Assembly: GCA_002633005.1 (NCBI GenBank)
Contig: NMRA01000383.1
Span: 339,586-403,585, forward strand
DNA length: 64,000 nucleotides
Reading direction: 5' to 3'
Origin: Phoronis australis
Lineage: Eukaryota > Phoronida > Phoronidae
Part shown: positions 1 to 15,100 of the stretch, one piece after another
How positions within the stretch are numbered: the stretch's first letter is position 1
Layout of the letters: every line of letters starts with the position of its first letter
The notes under the pieces: model-generated
The model's database searches: none
Told to the model about the DNA's origin: nothing
The model's input: the letters and a program-made list of their open reading frames with translations, nothing else
Made by a program: the position numbers and the translations under genes

Positions 1-2
1 AC

Positions 3-127
3 CTGCGTTGTCTCAAGTGTTTGGAACAAACCTCTGACGAGGGGTCAAGCTCGTGATCAGCAAATGACTTGAGCAACTTGCACACTTCTATTGCCAAAGT
101 TGGTTGCCTCAAAATGCCCGTGGTCAA
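3..127 (-). CDS. FIRRM: FIRRM penultimate or near-terminal exon at the window edge
   Basis: The exon has 125 nt, acceptor GACACAG, and a donor GT formed by the first two bases of the window. It encodes LTTGILRQPTLAIEVCKLLK followed by SFADHELDPSSEVC and ends in phase 2. It fits the region just before the FIRRM C-terminus. The last exon and the 3' UTR are outside the window. Confidence 0.65.
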   Translation of the reverse strand, partial: MTTGILRQPTLAIEVCKLLKSFADHELDPSSEVCSKHLRQR

Positions 128-3100
128 CTGTGTCAAAAGCCAGGTACAAATCTAAAAACAAAGTAACGCTAAATTTAATACAAATTTAATCGTTGCTAAG
201 AGAGTTCAGATAAAACAAATAAGAATTTCAAACAAATACTTCAGCATTTCACACCATTTTAGAATTTGCATGCATTCCAGAATGTCTACAAACAAAATAA
301 TTACTAAACTTACAATACATGTATCTTGAGTTACAGAAGCAAGTCCACATGCCCCTCGAAGACATTGAATTTGCTAAAAAACCTAGACTTTACTTATTTA
401 CACTGTTTTAGAACTGGTCCTAACTTTATATTTAGGCATATTAGGAATGATTCCCAAGATAGGGGAGAAGAGCAGATTGCTTTTGATTGAGACTTTGCTA
501 AAAACCGGACTTGACCCAGCTGGTCATGTCATGTGACGTGGTCTCCACCAATAACAAACTGCCAGTTCTTCCCACCGGATACAACATGCAGCAAATAAGA
601 CAGATGGCGAACAACAGGATTCGATGGCGTTCAGTCACAGAGGCCCTATCTACCACGGGGTGACGAGGGTTTTAAGTCAAGTAAGTCAGAGTTCTTCCCA
701 AGTCCAAAACACTTCTAATCTGAATAAAAAGCAAGTTGAAGCCGTTTTTACTACCATAACAAAAGGTAACTTTTTTGACAAACCCTTGGAATAGAGCACC
801 TATAAAGCAAATTTCCTTTGCTAGCATAAACCAGTGGGTAGGTGGTCTGATGTCTTTTGCGGTGCATCAGATGTGCACAGGCCTGAGCAAAAACTCACGA
901 CAGCCCTGTTGTTTGCTACATTGGCATATTATTGTTTGTAGTCTAGGCTATGACTCATGCACTAGGCTATGACTCATGCACTGTGTGTTGGATATCAACT
1001 GAAGGCACACAAAACTAGCATTCTCAGTAATTGCCTTTTGTCAGTTCATGTTTTAAGTGGCATAACTCACTTAATCGTAATGCAAGGAAATGGGAATATC
1101 GACTCTGCTGCACTTGGCTGGGAATTGAGAATCCCTTGACACCATGTAAAACAATGTAAAGCTTTGGCTACCTAGGTTTCAGGGAAATTACTTTAATAAA
1201 GAACAAATTTTTGTTACACCATGTTATACAAATAAGTTTGTATTGAGTAGGGGTCTGAATAGAACACCATCGTAAACGGTTCTTGTTTGCAGTTGTTGGA
1301 ATTAAATAGTGATTATCGTGTTGATCTTGACAAAAGCAATCCAATAAGCCACTTCATTACATTTCATAATTGGCAACTGATGACTCTGTTGGACTCAAAG
1401 CGCTGCTCTTAACGTACTGTAGGAACCCAAATTTACAGGACTGGTGATACCGTTCAAAATAGGCTTCATGATAATTTTCCAGGTTACGTACAACATAGGG
1501 AAAGTTTTTATTGATGTATTGCAATAAATAGTTTGACTTTTTCATTTTCAGGTTCTAGAGAGCAAATTTGAAATATGGCTCCACCTAGACTTCAGTGAAG
1601 AGAGTAAGGTGGATGGGAAAAGCCCAAAACAGATACACTCTGAAAGCTGATGTATAACCGAACACAAACATTTAAGAGGAAAATTTGAAAAATGATCAAA
1701 AAATTTTGATAGTATAACCACTTCTGGAGTTAAAGTATGATTCAAAAGTTGAGGATGAAGCTCTTTCTGTACATTTTTAATGATTGTATTAATCGGAAAT
1801 TTAAAATATACCTGCAACACAGTCCGTGAAGGTAATTCCTTGATCACTCTTCCAGACAGTCTGATAATAGGTGGCACCACCGAACAAACTAGCTGAGAAC
1901 TGCAGTTCTTAGTGTCTAAACATTCCCAGAGGTGGCAGCACACATCCGCCAGTCTGGACATTTGGTTTGGGGTTATACATGGAGCAGCGGCAAAGTTCGC
2001 CAGGATATCGATATGGGAGATCTGTGGGAGAATGAGACGGATAAACGGGTCAAGTAGAATCTTCCAAAAGCAAAAAGTAAGGAACAACTGTTAAAAATCT
2101 TTTTTTGAGTATGATGTTACTGAACAAAGGCCAGGTTTGTAAAAAGTCTTACTTCCTGGATTACATACAGGGGAGTTAACAGAACTATTACTGGAACATA
2201 TACCTGAGAGAATCATGCAATAAACAAATGCAATGTGCTCTACAAGGTATATTATTGCTACCATATTGTTGACTTTCATACCTGTACGGTTAGCTGCTTA
2301 TTATGTGACCTACGCACATATAGAAAAAATTCCACCAAGAGTTCAGCAATTAGAAAGTTTTCAAACTACATGCACATATGGGAAAATTTAACAAGAAATG
2401 CCATGGATCACATTTTTTTTTGGCTTACGTAACGGAAACCCAAACACACGTTCTACACGACTGCTTTCAGCAAGCAAATGACAAAATGACTTCAATGAGG
2501 GGGGAAAGGGGGTCCCATTGCTGGTTCCCAGTCCCCCCCCCAAATTCCAGGAATAAAATTTGTTTCCCAATAAATATCTATTCCCGAAACACAGCATTTT
2601 TCGTCTGCATTTTCCAGAATCACGACCACAAAAAGGGCCCCAATCACAATTCCCGAAAAAAACCCTTTCCGCCTCTTCAATCCTCAGCAGTTATAAACAA
2701 GCTGTAGGTTCCTACATACATGTTAATCCTGTCTGTCTGGGAACTATAGTCATTGACAAGAAGAGGGAAACCCAGCCTACCATCTTCTCCCAGTCTGTGT
2801 ACTTGTCAACACATCATACAGTAACTCGGCCTACAAATTACTATGTCGGAGAAGAGGGGAAAACCCGACCTACATATTACTCACCATTTCTGAGAAGAGG
2901 GGAAACCCTGACCAACATATTACTCACCATGGCTGTCCAGCCAGTGCAGGAGGTCAATGCATGCGTCACCCTGTCCACAGACAGAGAACATACTTGGTTG
3001 AGAGATCTCATCAATACCTCTTCACAGAGATAGTTGACAGGTAATTGGGACCACAGTAGGCAGTTAGTAGTCAAAGGGTGAGTCTCAAGCAGTGTAACCT

Positions 3101-6100
3101 GAAAGTAATGAACATACAAAGTGTTACAGGGTGGGTCTCAAGCAGGATGTCTACAGAGTGGTGAGATCATCAAGGGTTACAGGGTGGGTCCCAAGATCTG
3201 GATGCAACTTGAGGTTAAACTTTAAAATTGACCAATTACAAGTTACAATTCGAGTAAACTAAATATCAAGCCATGTGATTGGTCAATTTGCGAGCCAAGA
3301 CTGCAAACTTTAAAGTAATAGGTTTAGCACAGAAAGTAAGTTTCACACAATGGCCGTCAGGAGGATATCCTTTATGAATATCATTTTCACTTAAAGCACA
3401 TTACTAAGTTATGGTGACATGGCTTCAAAGTAAAAATATTTGAAAATCTAGAAAATTAAAGAAACAATAAACACAAAACCATACTTCACACGAAAGAAAA
3501 CATTCCAGTGGATTAAGAACTGCTTACCAATACTTAAACAAACAGGAAATGCTCGGATATCTAGAGGATGTCTGAGGGATGGCACTGCACAGCTGACATA
3601 ACGCGATCAGCTACCCTGTTAATCTTGTGACATTGGAGCGTTGTAAATTTTAGGCCGTTATAAACCAGCATTCCGTCGAAGAAAAAAATTTTTGATATAG
3701 ACCAAACGTAATAATAAAATTCCTCTCTATTTGATCCTTACTGAGACCAGAAATTACAGGGCTTGAATTGAAGAGAACGGAAAATTCATTATTCCTTGAG
3801 ACCGCGTCTGGCATATAAAATGACACGCTATGACAAGACAACTTGTAAAACCTAGTCTTAAGCAACATCAAACTGATAAAATCTCCAATTTGACTGAGGA
3901 ACAACTTGAGACCAACTTCGAAACAGGAAGTGGTATATCAAAAGTTGTTTTTGTGGGCTGGTGAAAAGCTGCTTTCACACTCCCCAATTTAAATTTCACC
4001 GCATTCTTTCGCAAATTAAGACCACTCTGATAGACCTCGCTGTATACAAGCAAAAAAACCATATTGTGTTGCTCAAGCGGGATACACAATAGAGGTTGGG
4101 ACATATCAACAGCAGTTGCAATGTGCCTCTGTTGGAGTTATTAACTAATTTTTGTCCTTCAAACAAGGAAAAGTTTGATTTCCAATGACAGATTTAGTTT
4201 TTATAGTCAGCCATGTCTAATGTTGTAGAAAGAATATTCCCATGAACAGACAATAGTTATGACCAACACCCATCTCTGTTCCTCAATCCACAAACAAAAA
4301 GAAACTGATCATCAAAAAACAGGTGCTGAGGTAAGTGGTTCTTGTAATCTCAATTGCTAAGAGGCATTCATAGTAAGTTGTTGCTACTTGAGAAATAAAA
4401 CAGAGTGCCTTATGAGACCTCATACACAAAATACAGCACAAAACAAAATTAAGTGATTAAAGTTTCTTAACCTGTTGCTGCGGAGACAAGAATTTGATGA
4501 GCCTTCGTATAAGGATGACCAGGTGACTGGACCAACGGTTCACAGCATCAGGCAAGCTTCTCAACAAGGAGCATAGGAAACAACAGTGGATCCAAACCAT
4601 CTCAGCTGTACTATACCTGTAGGCAAGCAGAAATAGGGTGACTAGAGGAGCACAACATATAGCTGCTTAAGGCTATGTTTAAGTCCTCAGAAATGTCCTA
4701 ATTCGGCTAATTTACGAACATCGCATCTCTGAAATGCGTGATCAGATTCATTAAGTACAAGTTCAAAGAAAACAGACAACCCGTTATTCCGCATCATGGC
4801 GGCCAAGCGCAAATGGAATTTTATGCCATGACGGTGGACATTATTGACCGTCCTAGTAGCCATCTGTCTTGACGCGCAATACAAATTAGGTGGAAAAGTT
4901 ATCTGCTATTCTTACAGTTTCGATCTAATCAATCATTAACGTCATTAAAAGAAATTAAGCAATGCGACACGTGCACACAAGTAATTCACTGTAATGGGTC
5001 ACGTGCACACAAGTAATTCACTGTAATGGGTCACGTGCACACAAGTAATTCACTGTAATGGGTCACGTGCACACAAGTAATTCACTGTAATGGGTCACGT
5101 GCACACAAGTAATTCACTGTAATGCGACACGTGCACACAAGTAATTCACTGTAATGGGTCACGTGCACACAAGTAATTCACTGTAATAGGTCACTCCTTA
5201 CTACACTACTATACGTGAGTTGTCATTTTTATCCAAAGTTGCCTTAGAATAAAACTATCTGATAAATGTACATGCACTTACAGTTTAAAAATGAATTTAG
5301 GCTGAATTTCGCATCGTTCCCAGTACTGAGGTACGTTCCATTGTTCATAACACTGTTCCATTGTTCATAACACTGTTCCATTGTTCATAACACTGTTACA
5401 TAATTGTTCATAGCATTGTTCCATATTGTTCATAACATCAGCACAACGACCTAGACCAACAGCGTCATTTTTCAAGGTCCGAAACATTACCTCGTTTTAT
5501 TTTCATGTGCTAGGAACAACGGCAATTTCATGGTTTTATTGATCTCCGCGGGCTTTGCTTTTGACGTTTTACCTGGCCAGGAAGCACCACAAATCAACAG
5601 CAAGAATGAGCCGCAGGGGATGGAAGGATAGCACATTGTGTAGGAGACAGCATTCCTGCAAAAAATATGTAACGTCATAAGAGTTCAGCCACAGGGTAAA
5701 ATGCGTCTTAACCAAAAGGAAATGAAAAGGTTAAAATTTGTTAAAAAACCATCGATGTATAATTAAAAGCAAGTATCATAACTTCTCACCCATTTAGGGC
5801 ACAACAAGGCTGACAAGTGAAATTTAATTATTATTGAAATATCAACCCCTATGGATTCTTAATGGGCCAGCCTGGAATGAATGCCGCCAAAACTGAAAAT
5901 GTTTAGCAACAGGCTTACAATTTACAATCTAGTCACTGATTTTCAATTCGATAGAGTGCAAAGATATAGCTGACCATATTTTTGCTATGTCAGACCATGA
6001 AAGAGTGTGCATTTCCAAGGACAGACTGCAAATGTTTTAACTAAAAACAAATTGTTCAAAGTAAATAATGATCAATTGATAATCCAGGCTATTCATATAT

Positions 6101-9100
6101 TAAGCATTTATGGGTAAATACAAGTTTTATTAAGTTAGTGTGCATGACTCAAAGATGGCGTGTGGAATATGTTGATATGGTTACATTAAGCAGTAAGTGA
6201 TATTATGGAGTACGCATACTGTTTCTGGAGTGATAGGCCAGCAAAGTGATATTATGGAGTACACATACTGTTTCTGGAGTGATAGGCCAGCAATGAAAGT
6301 GATATTATGGAGTATGCTTACTGTTTCTGGAGTGATAGGCCAGCAAAGTGATATTATGGAGTACACATACTGTTTCTGGAGTGATAGGCCAGCAAAGTGA
6401 TATTATGGAGTATGCATACTGTTTCTGGAGTGATAGGCCAGAAAAGTCAAGGTACAATGTTATGAAACATCATTGCAGGGATATCAAATATCAATATGAG
6501 GCATCTATACAATCCAATTAAATGGAGTCTGAGGTGTTGAGAAACCAGATAAAGTTCAAAGGATAAATTCCCAGGTTACAGCATCAGATATACGTCCATC
6601 ATATAAGAGATCAAAGTTCATCTTCCAAGTAATTAATGCTTTGTACACTATGAGCAAAAACAAATATACCAGTCAATGATGTCCTTCTACGTCAGTACAG
6701 GAAAACAAAGGATTAGTCCTAACATACAGCATTCTTATTCTAATTTACACATTAAGTATTTTTGAAAATTAATTAAACTTGAGTGTGATCCCATGACTGG
6801 CTTCAAGTGATTGGTGGCAGCTTCATCCACTACCATTCTGACATGCAACTTTCTCCTCAGTGAAGATTTAGTTGAGTTTTGATACACAATCAAACCAACA
6901 CCAGGAAAACAGTCACTTACAAGGGTCCAGGATTTTGAGAAAACAGTCACTTACAAGGGTCCAGGATTTTGAGAAAACAGTCACAACGGTCCAGGATTTT
7001 GGGAAAACAGTCACTTACAAGGGTCCAGGATTTTGGGAAAACAGTCACTTACAAGGGTCCAGGATTTTGGGAAAACAGTCACTTACAAGGGTCCAGGATT
7101 TTGAGAAAACGGTCACTTACAAGGGTCCAGGATTTTGAGAAAACGGTCACTTACAAGGGTCCAGGATTTTGAGAAAACAGTCACTTACAAGGGTCCAGGA
7201 TTTTGAGAAAACAGTCACTTACAAGGGTCCAGGATTTTGAGAACCAGTCACCCGTGATTTAGAATGAAAACTGACTCTCAAAATGTGTAGTGACTGCTAC
7301 TACCACCACAACTAATAGCTGCCAAACTATCGTAAACGTTTTTCGATCAACCAGTAATGCTTTTGAATATTTATCTACACCTGTATATGATATCACAGCA
7401 GGGTCCAGGAGTCCACTATAGATAGTACTCTGCCCCAGTCATGAAGATGGTCACTAAACTAGCGTTACTCTTGAGTCTGTCACTGGCAGCCTCAATGCGA
7501 CAGTCATGCATTCTAGAAACGGGCGACTGCTCATATAATTTGCAGCTGGCTCCACCTGGTGGCTGCAGTGGAATAGAAGAGACGCAGTACCGAGACATAC
7601 TAGAGAGGCTGAATGCTTTAGAGGAGGGTCACAATACCACACAGAGGGCAATTACCCAGAAGGCCTATGACAAACTGCTGGCGGAACTGGGGCGCATTAA
7701 TGCGATGAACATCAAAAATAAAAAGCAAATTGCAACACTAGAGGACGATCTCCGCAAGAAAGATGTCGAGCTGAAAAATGTGACTTCGGCAAAAAATGCA
7801 CAGACCACGGCACTGGAGAAACAGAATAGAGACCTAAACAAAAATCTGATGAACTGCTTGTAGGGAGAAAAGAAACTGAAACAAGAAAACAATGCCTTGG
7901 TTAGGGCTGTCAAAAGTCTTGGTAAGAAAATCTAAGGCAAACCTTTTCAAAGCTCTCCCTTAACGTATCTGTGTTACTTTACATTGCATTGGGCTATTGA
8001 GATAGGCCCAGCAGTTCTTTGGGTGACATAAAGGAACGTAGGGATGTCTGCCTTACCTAGAGAATAGATTTGTGTTTAAAGTGGAACTTTCGGGATAATT
8101 GCTTATTTTTGTGATTGCTTGGACAAATTATTTAGAAAGATACCATATAGCGATTACGAAGTTGGTTGAAAATTGCCCAATGTTTTTAAGAACGAGTTTT
8201 GTGGCGATAATGATCCGCCGCAAATCACTGAACCGTTTCCAGTAAATTATCATGACGTGGCGCTGGGTAATAACACTGCATGATACGGACTATGTGAGCT
8301 CCTTAATGCAAAGATCAGTAAGGAAACAATAGTCTTGATAGGAAGTGTTCTGTTCAACAAAGCTGCAGTAGATACTTATGAGATGTACCAAGGGACTACA
8401 ATGTTTGCTTCAATTGAGTGACTGAATGGATAGCCTCAGTTTCTAATTCCAAAGCAGTCAAAGCACAATTCAAGCAATTGTTTATCATCCCCAGAAATGT
8501 ATAACAAATTTTTTGTGGCATTGAATCTATGTCCAGTACTTTAATTGCGACCTGAACTTTGAAATATGCATTTTGATTTAATATGCTTCTAGCTCCAAAG
8601 ACGTGTCGTGGATGGTGGGATGCGGGATATCGCACCAAAGGCGATTACATCATCGACCCAGACGGGCCAAGCGTCGGAGTAGAACCCTATGTTGTCGAAT
8701 GTTCTATGTTTGCGCACACCAAAAAAGTGGCCACCATTGTACACAGCAACTCGGAGCAGAGAACAGAAGTCACACAAAAATGCGAGCCGTCACTCTGCAC
8801 CAAGCATGCCATTACGTACAATGCCACGATGAGCCAAATGGTGGCACAATGCCTCCCCATACTGCCAGCAGTTCCTGAAGCACGAATGCCATGGGTCCAT
8901 TGGCTTAGCCAGACATAGCCGCCATAAGGCTGCCTGGTATTCACGAGATGGAACCCAAATGAAATACTGGGGAGGCGCGGCGCCAGGGAGCGGGAAGTGC
9001 CAATGTGGCATGACAGATACATGCACAGGCAAGAACCTAGCGTGTAACTGTGAGGCCAACGACCTTATATGGCGCGAAGACTCGGGATATCTCACTGATA

Positions 9101-12100
9101 AGGCTAGCCTGCCTGTGACGCAACTGGCTTTTGGCGACTTGAAAGATGGTGTAGAAATGGCTTACTACTTAGTGGGACCACTGATATGTTATAACTGAGC
9201 AAGAATGGAACACACGTACGCACGCACGCACACACACACTCAGGATTTACATGACTGATGGAGAAATCGTTCAGCAAACTTTGACTACGCGCACTGTTGG
9301 ACAAAGGAACCTGTTTAAAAACACGTGTAATGGAAAACACCACACCAACTCTGAACTTAAGGTTCAATGTATTTTTTGAATATTTTAATTTTGGATGACC
9401 AACAATGAAAATATGCACCGACTTTGAGAGAATTAACCACTATTTTATTCATCATATTTTGTTAAGAGGTAGCCGGGAACTATGATTTTCAAGCAGAATG
9501 GATGGCAAAACAACGCTCATCACCCACATATTGTATGAAGTGATCTGAAGTATTCACTACATGCCCAAGAGGTCTAAATTAAAACGTTATTTTTAATCAA
9601 GTTCATTGTTCAATTGAAGTACTAATAATAGGACATACATGGACCAGGCTGAATCCCAATTTAAGTCAGTTTATAAATTTATTAAGCTTTATTAAATCAG
9701 TATTGAGTACCTTACAATGACTCTTTTATTTCTAGGTTATTTAATTCACCTGTTTTGATGGTCACGTTCAGCTATGTGACTGCACGCTCCAAATGTCCTG
9801 ATTTTCTTTTCAAACGTCCTTGTTCAGTTACAACCCAATGTCTTACATATGCAGTGGGGATTTCTGGACTTAGTGAGAACCCATCTAAGGAGCTGAACTT
9901 CAGCTCCCAAAACATAATGCAAGTCTCCCAACATGGCCATGAAACATTAAACTCTTCGCATTCTGCAGACACGCACCCTCGAGCAGACTTCGTCCCAACA
10001 GGCTGAGTTCAATGATGGCAGCCGACTGCTCAAAGCCGGTTTATTACTTATGGCCATGCTGCTAAAAGTCACAAGAAGAGCCGTACCCGAGTGTTGTCAA
10101 ATCAGATGCTGACTGGCAACGTCAGCTCTGGAGTTTGCGCCTTCTGCTGTCACGGAGATGGTCTGGGGAGGGGATTAATGCCCCAGCATATCCCTAATGA
10201 TACTGTCCATGACAGGTGTTACAGGTAACAGCAGACATTTGTGAGTCTTGCATCAATCCCCAGAGCGTTACCCAAACTCATATGCTCAGGTTAACACCCA
10301 CTTCTTGACTTCAATTGCTTTACGCTCATCCCTATACTTGACTTTCTCAAATCTAAATGCCCCGAGCGCTAACCCAGACAAATACGGTGGTTGGAATAAC
10401 ACAAAATCCTCACCATGGTTTTAAAGTAAACAGATGGGCAGCTTGCGATGAAAGCACTCATGTCTGTACAGACTCTCTGGTAGAAGCGATGTCCAACACT
10501 CCCACTATCAAGACACACATGTCTATTACCTACAACGATAACATCGTCATAGTAACAGTATATGACAGAGAGCTGGCGATGTGTAGCGACTCTCTGGTAC
10601 AAGAATATAACAGACAGTACAGTAAGGTTACTACTATTCAAGCAGTGGCCTATTGTTGAGAATTCATTGGAAGATATTCAAAAACTTACAAAGACTAAAA
10701 CTGTCAAAGGCGGAGTCGAACACAGTAGGATACCCATCTGACCCAGACATCCACTGGCTCCACAGGTCAGACGACTGGTCTCCTAGCAACAACAGTATAG
10801 TCAGCAGGAGAAGACATCGTGGGCAGTCTTCCCAGTCATCTGAATGGCCTAAAGTAAAACCATAACACCTTCATTCAAGATTGGGTCACGGTTCATGACT
10901 TTGAAAATCAATCAACCATTCTTAGACAATTAAGATATAAAGTTCAATGTAAACGGTGAGAATTCTTCAGTTTCGGACAATGAAAATTAACCATGTCATT
11001 CAAGTACACAGACTTTGCACCAAATCTTTGCAACAGGCAACACTGGCCATCCCAAATTCAATAATTAGGAACAACAAATGACCAGTCTCTTCCAAGTTAT
11101 CGCACAAACAGGGTACATGAAAACGTGTCGGTAGCTGTTTTCAAAGAACTTACAAGACTTATTTGATTTAGGCCAGAACAGAATCAAGAAATTTTAAAAT
11201 TAGTGCGTAAGTAAATAACGACATGTCTATCCAATCCAACGTTTCGGTTTATTTCATTAAACCATTCTCAAGGAAACAGTTACAAACACAAAACAAGAGA
11301 GACAGGTAGAGAAGAGACTGTACAGGCACACATCAAAATGCATTGTGAGGGGGAAAGACCAGAAATAAATCGTTGGACTGGATAGATATGTCGTTATTTA
11401 CTTACACGCTAATTTTAAAGTTCGTGCTTACAAGTCTTACAATCCGACTCAGTGGATACAAAACACAGAGTCTAGAAGCATGATGAATGTCAAAATCGAC
11501 TGTGTCCCAATCTTCAGAAGGAATATAATTCAATTTAATTAGAATTTTGGTATTGATTCATTCGTTTTCAATTTTTATATTGAATGTCTACTTCCTGTCA
11601 GCAGGTTAAAACAAGCCGACAGGAACTGAGACATTTAATGTGACATTTCCTTCTTATTCGCAGTCTCAACTTGAAAATTAAGAAGAATGCTAAATGAAGT
11701 TTCCTGAGTGTCCACCATCCAAAAGATCTGAGACCACTTCGCACTGACAAGAAGTGGTTGGATTGGTATGTCCACCAACACGGGCACATAATTAGTGAGA
11801 TTCAGTGCTCCATATAGCATTTGGCCAATGCAACTTCAGATTGTGTTTGGTGACATGGAAAAACCCCAAATCGCCATGAAGTCGACAGAACAAATATCGA
11901 AGTCAGACAAAAATTCCCCCGAAAGTCATTTTAAAATTTATGGTAAATTCCAAAACTTCAAACAGTTTTTCTAGATTCAATACCTTTGGTTGACATTAGT
12001 TTAGTTTATTTTGTGAAATCAGTGCATTTGCCAACCTCAGCAGCCAGCACACATCAAATGCGCTAAAAATACAACAGAAAGCAAACGGAAAGAAATCGGA

Positions 12101-15100
12101 ATCGTTTGGCAGAAAACCAAGCAAGATCAGACCCATGAAATACACACCTCCAGTGTATCCGACCGTCTGCAATCTCTGTTGGCAGAAGAGATTGAACGAT
12201 GCATAATTTTACAATGAGCAATGGAAAGATTTCTGCGTATAGTTTTTGAGAACAGAGAATGGCACGTTTTTAAAATTGTTTTGTCGACAATTTCGACATC
12301 AGTTCTGGCGACCTAGGGTTTTCACTAAGTCGTATTTGGCACTATGGCTACTACTACAAAGGCACACACAGTCAAGTATTTCACAAGCAAGTCTTGTGCT
12401 TTGATTTTGTATTTGTCAGAAGTTTCATATTGAAGTTCTAAAATAACGAGAAAGAACATAAAATTTTCAGTTGTCTACAGCTGTTCTGGGTGCATGGTGT
12501 CTCACGTTCGGCATTTTGGCACGTAACACATTCTCAAAGAACTTTTGTCTCAATTTGATGCTGAAGACATGAGTGTGTAATTTCATTTTTAATACCCAAA
12601 GCACAACCTACCACTAGGGGTCAGCACCAGCCTCCTGAATGCCTCGTCGCCAATCAGGATGCCGACCAACAATTTGACTCCAGTCATGAGTTGTGATTCG
12701 ATGGACTGAGTGTATTCGTTAGGTATAGATGGCGCTGTCATACAGGGTCGTAAGTACCTTCAAAAGGAATATTAAGTTTGGATAGTACCAGCATAAGTGA
12801 TTTAAAGTTGTGCATTTGACTGGCATTTTTTAGGATCAAAACACTAAGTGGAAAAGCATCACACAGCAAAATTGGTCTCCATTATTGTACCTTAACATGG
12901 ATAAGAAGAAATTTTCAGAATTTGGGAAAACGAGACAAATGACTGAACTTAAAGAGGCGTGGAACGAGAAAACTCTCGACATAAAATACTTTTTAAACAG
13001 ATGGTGGAGAACCTACTGTACTTCTTGGGGATGTTAACTTGAGAGATACTCATTGCAAGAATTTCTAGAAAAACTGTTATTCTCTGTTTTCTAAACACAA
13101 AGTAAAACTCTTTCATCCCAGTACTGTAACAGTTTTCAGCTCTCCAACTCCGATAATACATGCACATGCGCTAAAAGAAATCAGACTAGCTGCAGCTTCA
13201 AATTGCCACTGTTTTGTTTACCTCTACTGCAACAGAGGGAAGCACGTGTATTAAATTACTACAACAGAAGGAAGCCCGTTTATCAAATTACTACAACACA
13301 GGGAAGCACGTGTATCAAATTACTACAACCAGGAAGAGATAACCAGGAAGGGACAACTAGCTAAACCCGCCGTTTTTGGCCTCCTTCCCNNNNNNNNNNN
13401 NNNNNNNNNNNNNNNNNNNNNNNNNNNNNNNNNNNNNNNNNNACTCAGTGGATACAAAACACAGAGTCTAGAAGCATGATGAATGTCAAAATCGACTGTG
13501 TCCCAATCTTCAGAAGGAATATAATTCAATTTAATTAGAATTTTGGTATTGATTCATTCGTTTTCAATTTTTATATTGAATGTCTACTTCCTGTCAGCAG
13601 GTTAAAACAAGCCGACAGGAACTGAGACATTTAATGTGACATTTCCTTCTTATTCGCAGTCTCAACTTGAAAATTAAGAAGAATGCTAAATGAAGTTTCC
13701 TGAGTGTCCACCATCCAAAAGATCTGTGAGACCACTTCGCACTGACAAGAAGTGGTTGGATTGGTATGTCCACCAACACGGGCACATAATTAGTGAGATT
13801 CAGTGCTCCATATAGCATTTGGCCAATGCAACTTCAGATTGTGTTTGGTGACATGGAAAAACCCCAAATCGCCATGAAGTCGACAGAACAAATATCGAAG
13901 TCAGACAAAAATTCCCCCGAAAGTCATTTTAAAATTTATGGTAAATTCCAAAATTTCAAACAGTTTTTCTAGATTCAATACCTTTGGTTGACATTAGTTT
14001 AGTTTATTTTGTGAAATCAGTGCATTTGCCAACCTCAGCAGCCAGCACACATCAAATGCACTAAAAATACAACAGAAAGCAAACAGAAAGAAATCGGAAT
14101 CGTTTGGCAGAAAACCAAGCAAGATCAGACCCATGAAATACACACCTCCAGTGTATCCGACCGTCTGCAATCTCTGTTGGCAGAAGAGATTGAACGCTGC
14201 ATAATTTTACAATGAGCAATGGAAAGATTTCTGCGTATAGTTTTTGAGAACAGAGAATGGCACGTTTTTAAAATTGTTTTGTCGACAATTTCGACATCAG
14301 ATCTGGCGACCTAGGGTTTTCACTAAGTCGTATTTGGCACTGTGGCTACTACTACAAAGGCACACACAGTCAAGTATTTCACAAGCAAGTCTTGTGCTTT
14401 GATTTTGTATTTGTCAGAAGTTTCATATTGAAGTTCAAAAATAACGAGAAAGAACATAAAATTTTCAGTTGTCTACAGCTGTTCTGGGTGCATGGTGTCT
14501 CACGTTCGGCATTTTGGCACATAACACATTCTTAAAGAACTTTTGTCTCAATTTGATGCTGAAGACAGGAGTGTGTAATTTCATTTATAATACCCAAAGC
14601 CCAACCTACCACTAGGGGTCAGCACCAGCCTCCTGAATGCCTCGTCGCCAATTAGGATACCGACTAACAATTTGACTCCAGTCATGAGTTGTGATTCGAT
14701 GGACTTTGTGTATTCGTTAGGTATAGATGGCGCTGTCATACAGGGTCGTAAATACCTTCAAAAGGAATATTACGTTTGGATAGTACCAGCATAAGTGATT
14801 TAAAGTTGTGCATTTGACTGGCATTTCTTTAGGATCAAAACACTTAGTGGAAAAGCGTCACGCAGCAAAATTGGTCTCAATTATTGTACCTTAATGGGAT
14901 AAGAAGTAATTTTCAAATTTGGGAAAACGAGACAAATGACTGAACTTAAAGAGGCATGGAACAAGAAAACTCTCGACGTAAAACACCTCTTAAACAGATG
15001 GTGGAGAACCTACTTCTTGAGAGTTACTCATTGCAAGAATTTCTAGAAAAACTGTTATTCTCTGTTTTCTAAACACAAAGTAAAACTCTTTCATCCCAAT

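Noticed and set aside
4964-5194. CRISPR-like array
   Set aside because: Units are contiguous with no unique spacers, and the setting is a eukaryotic intron.
6872-7172. Repetitive protein-like frames (TYKGPGF, ENSHLQG)
   Set aside because: They come from the 34-bp minisatellite; 34 is not a multiple of three, so the frame drifts.
8583-8918. Start of the fibrinogen-like gene at ATG 8583
   Set aside because: That ATG lies in the intron's end, before the TTCTAG acceptor; exon 1 with a signal peptide at 7441 is the better start.
11598-11820. Minus-strand frame MLYGALNLTNYVPVLV... repeated at 13594-13818
   Set aside because: It appears twice only because of the 1.9-kb duplication, and the two versions differ by a frame-altering indel, so it is probably non-coding intron.
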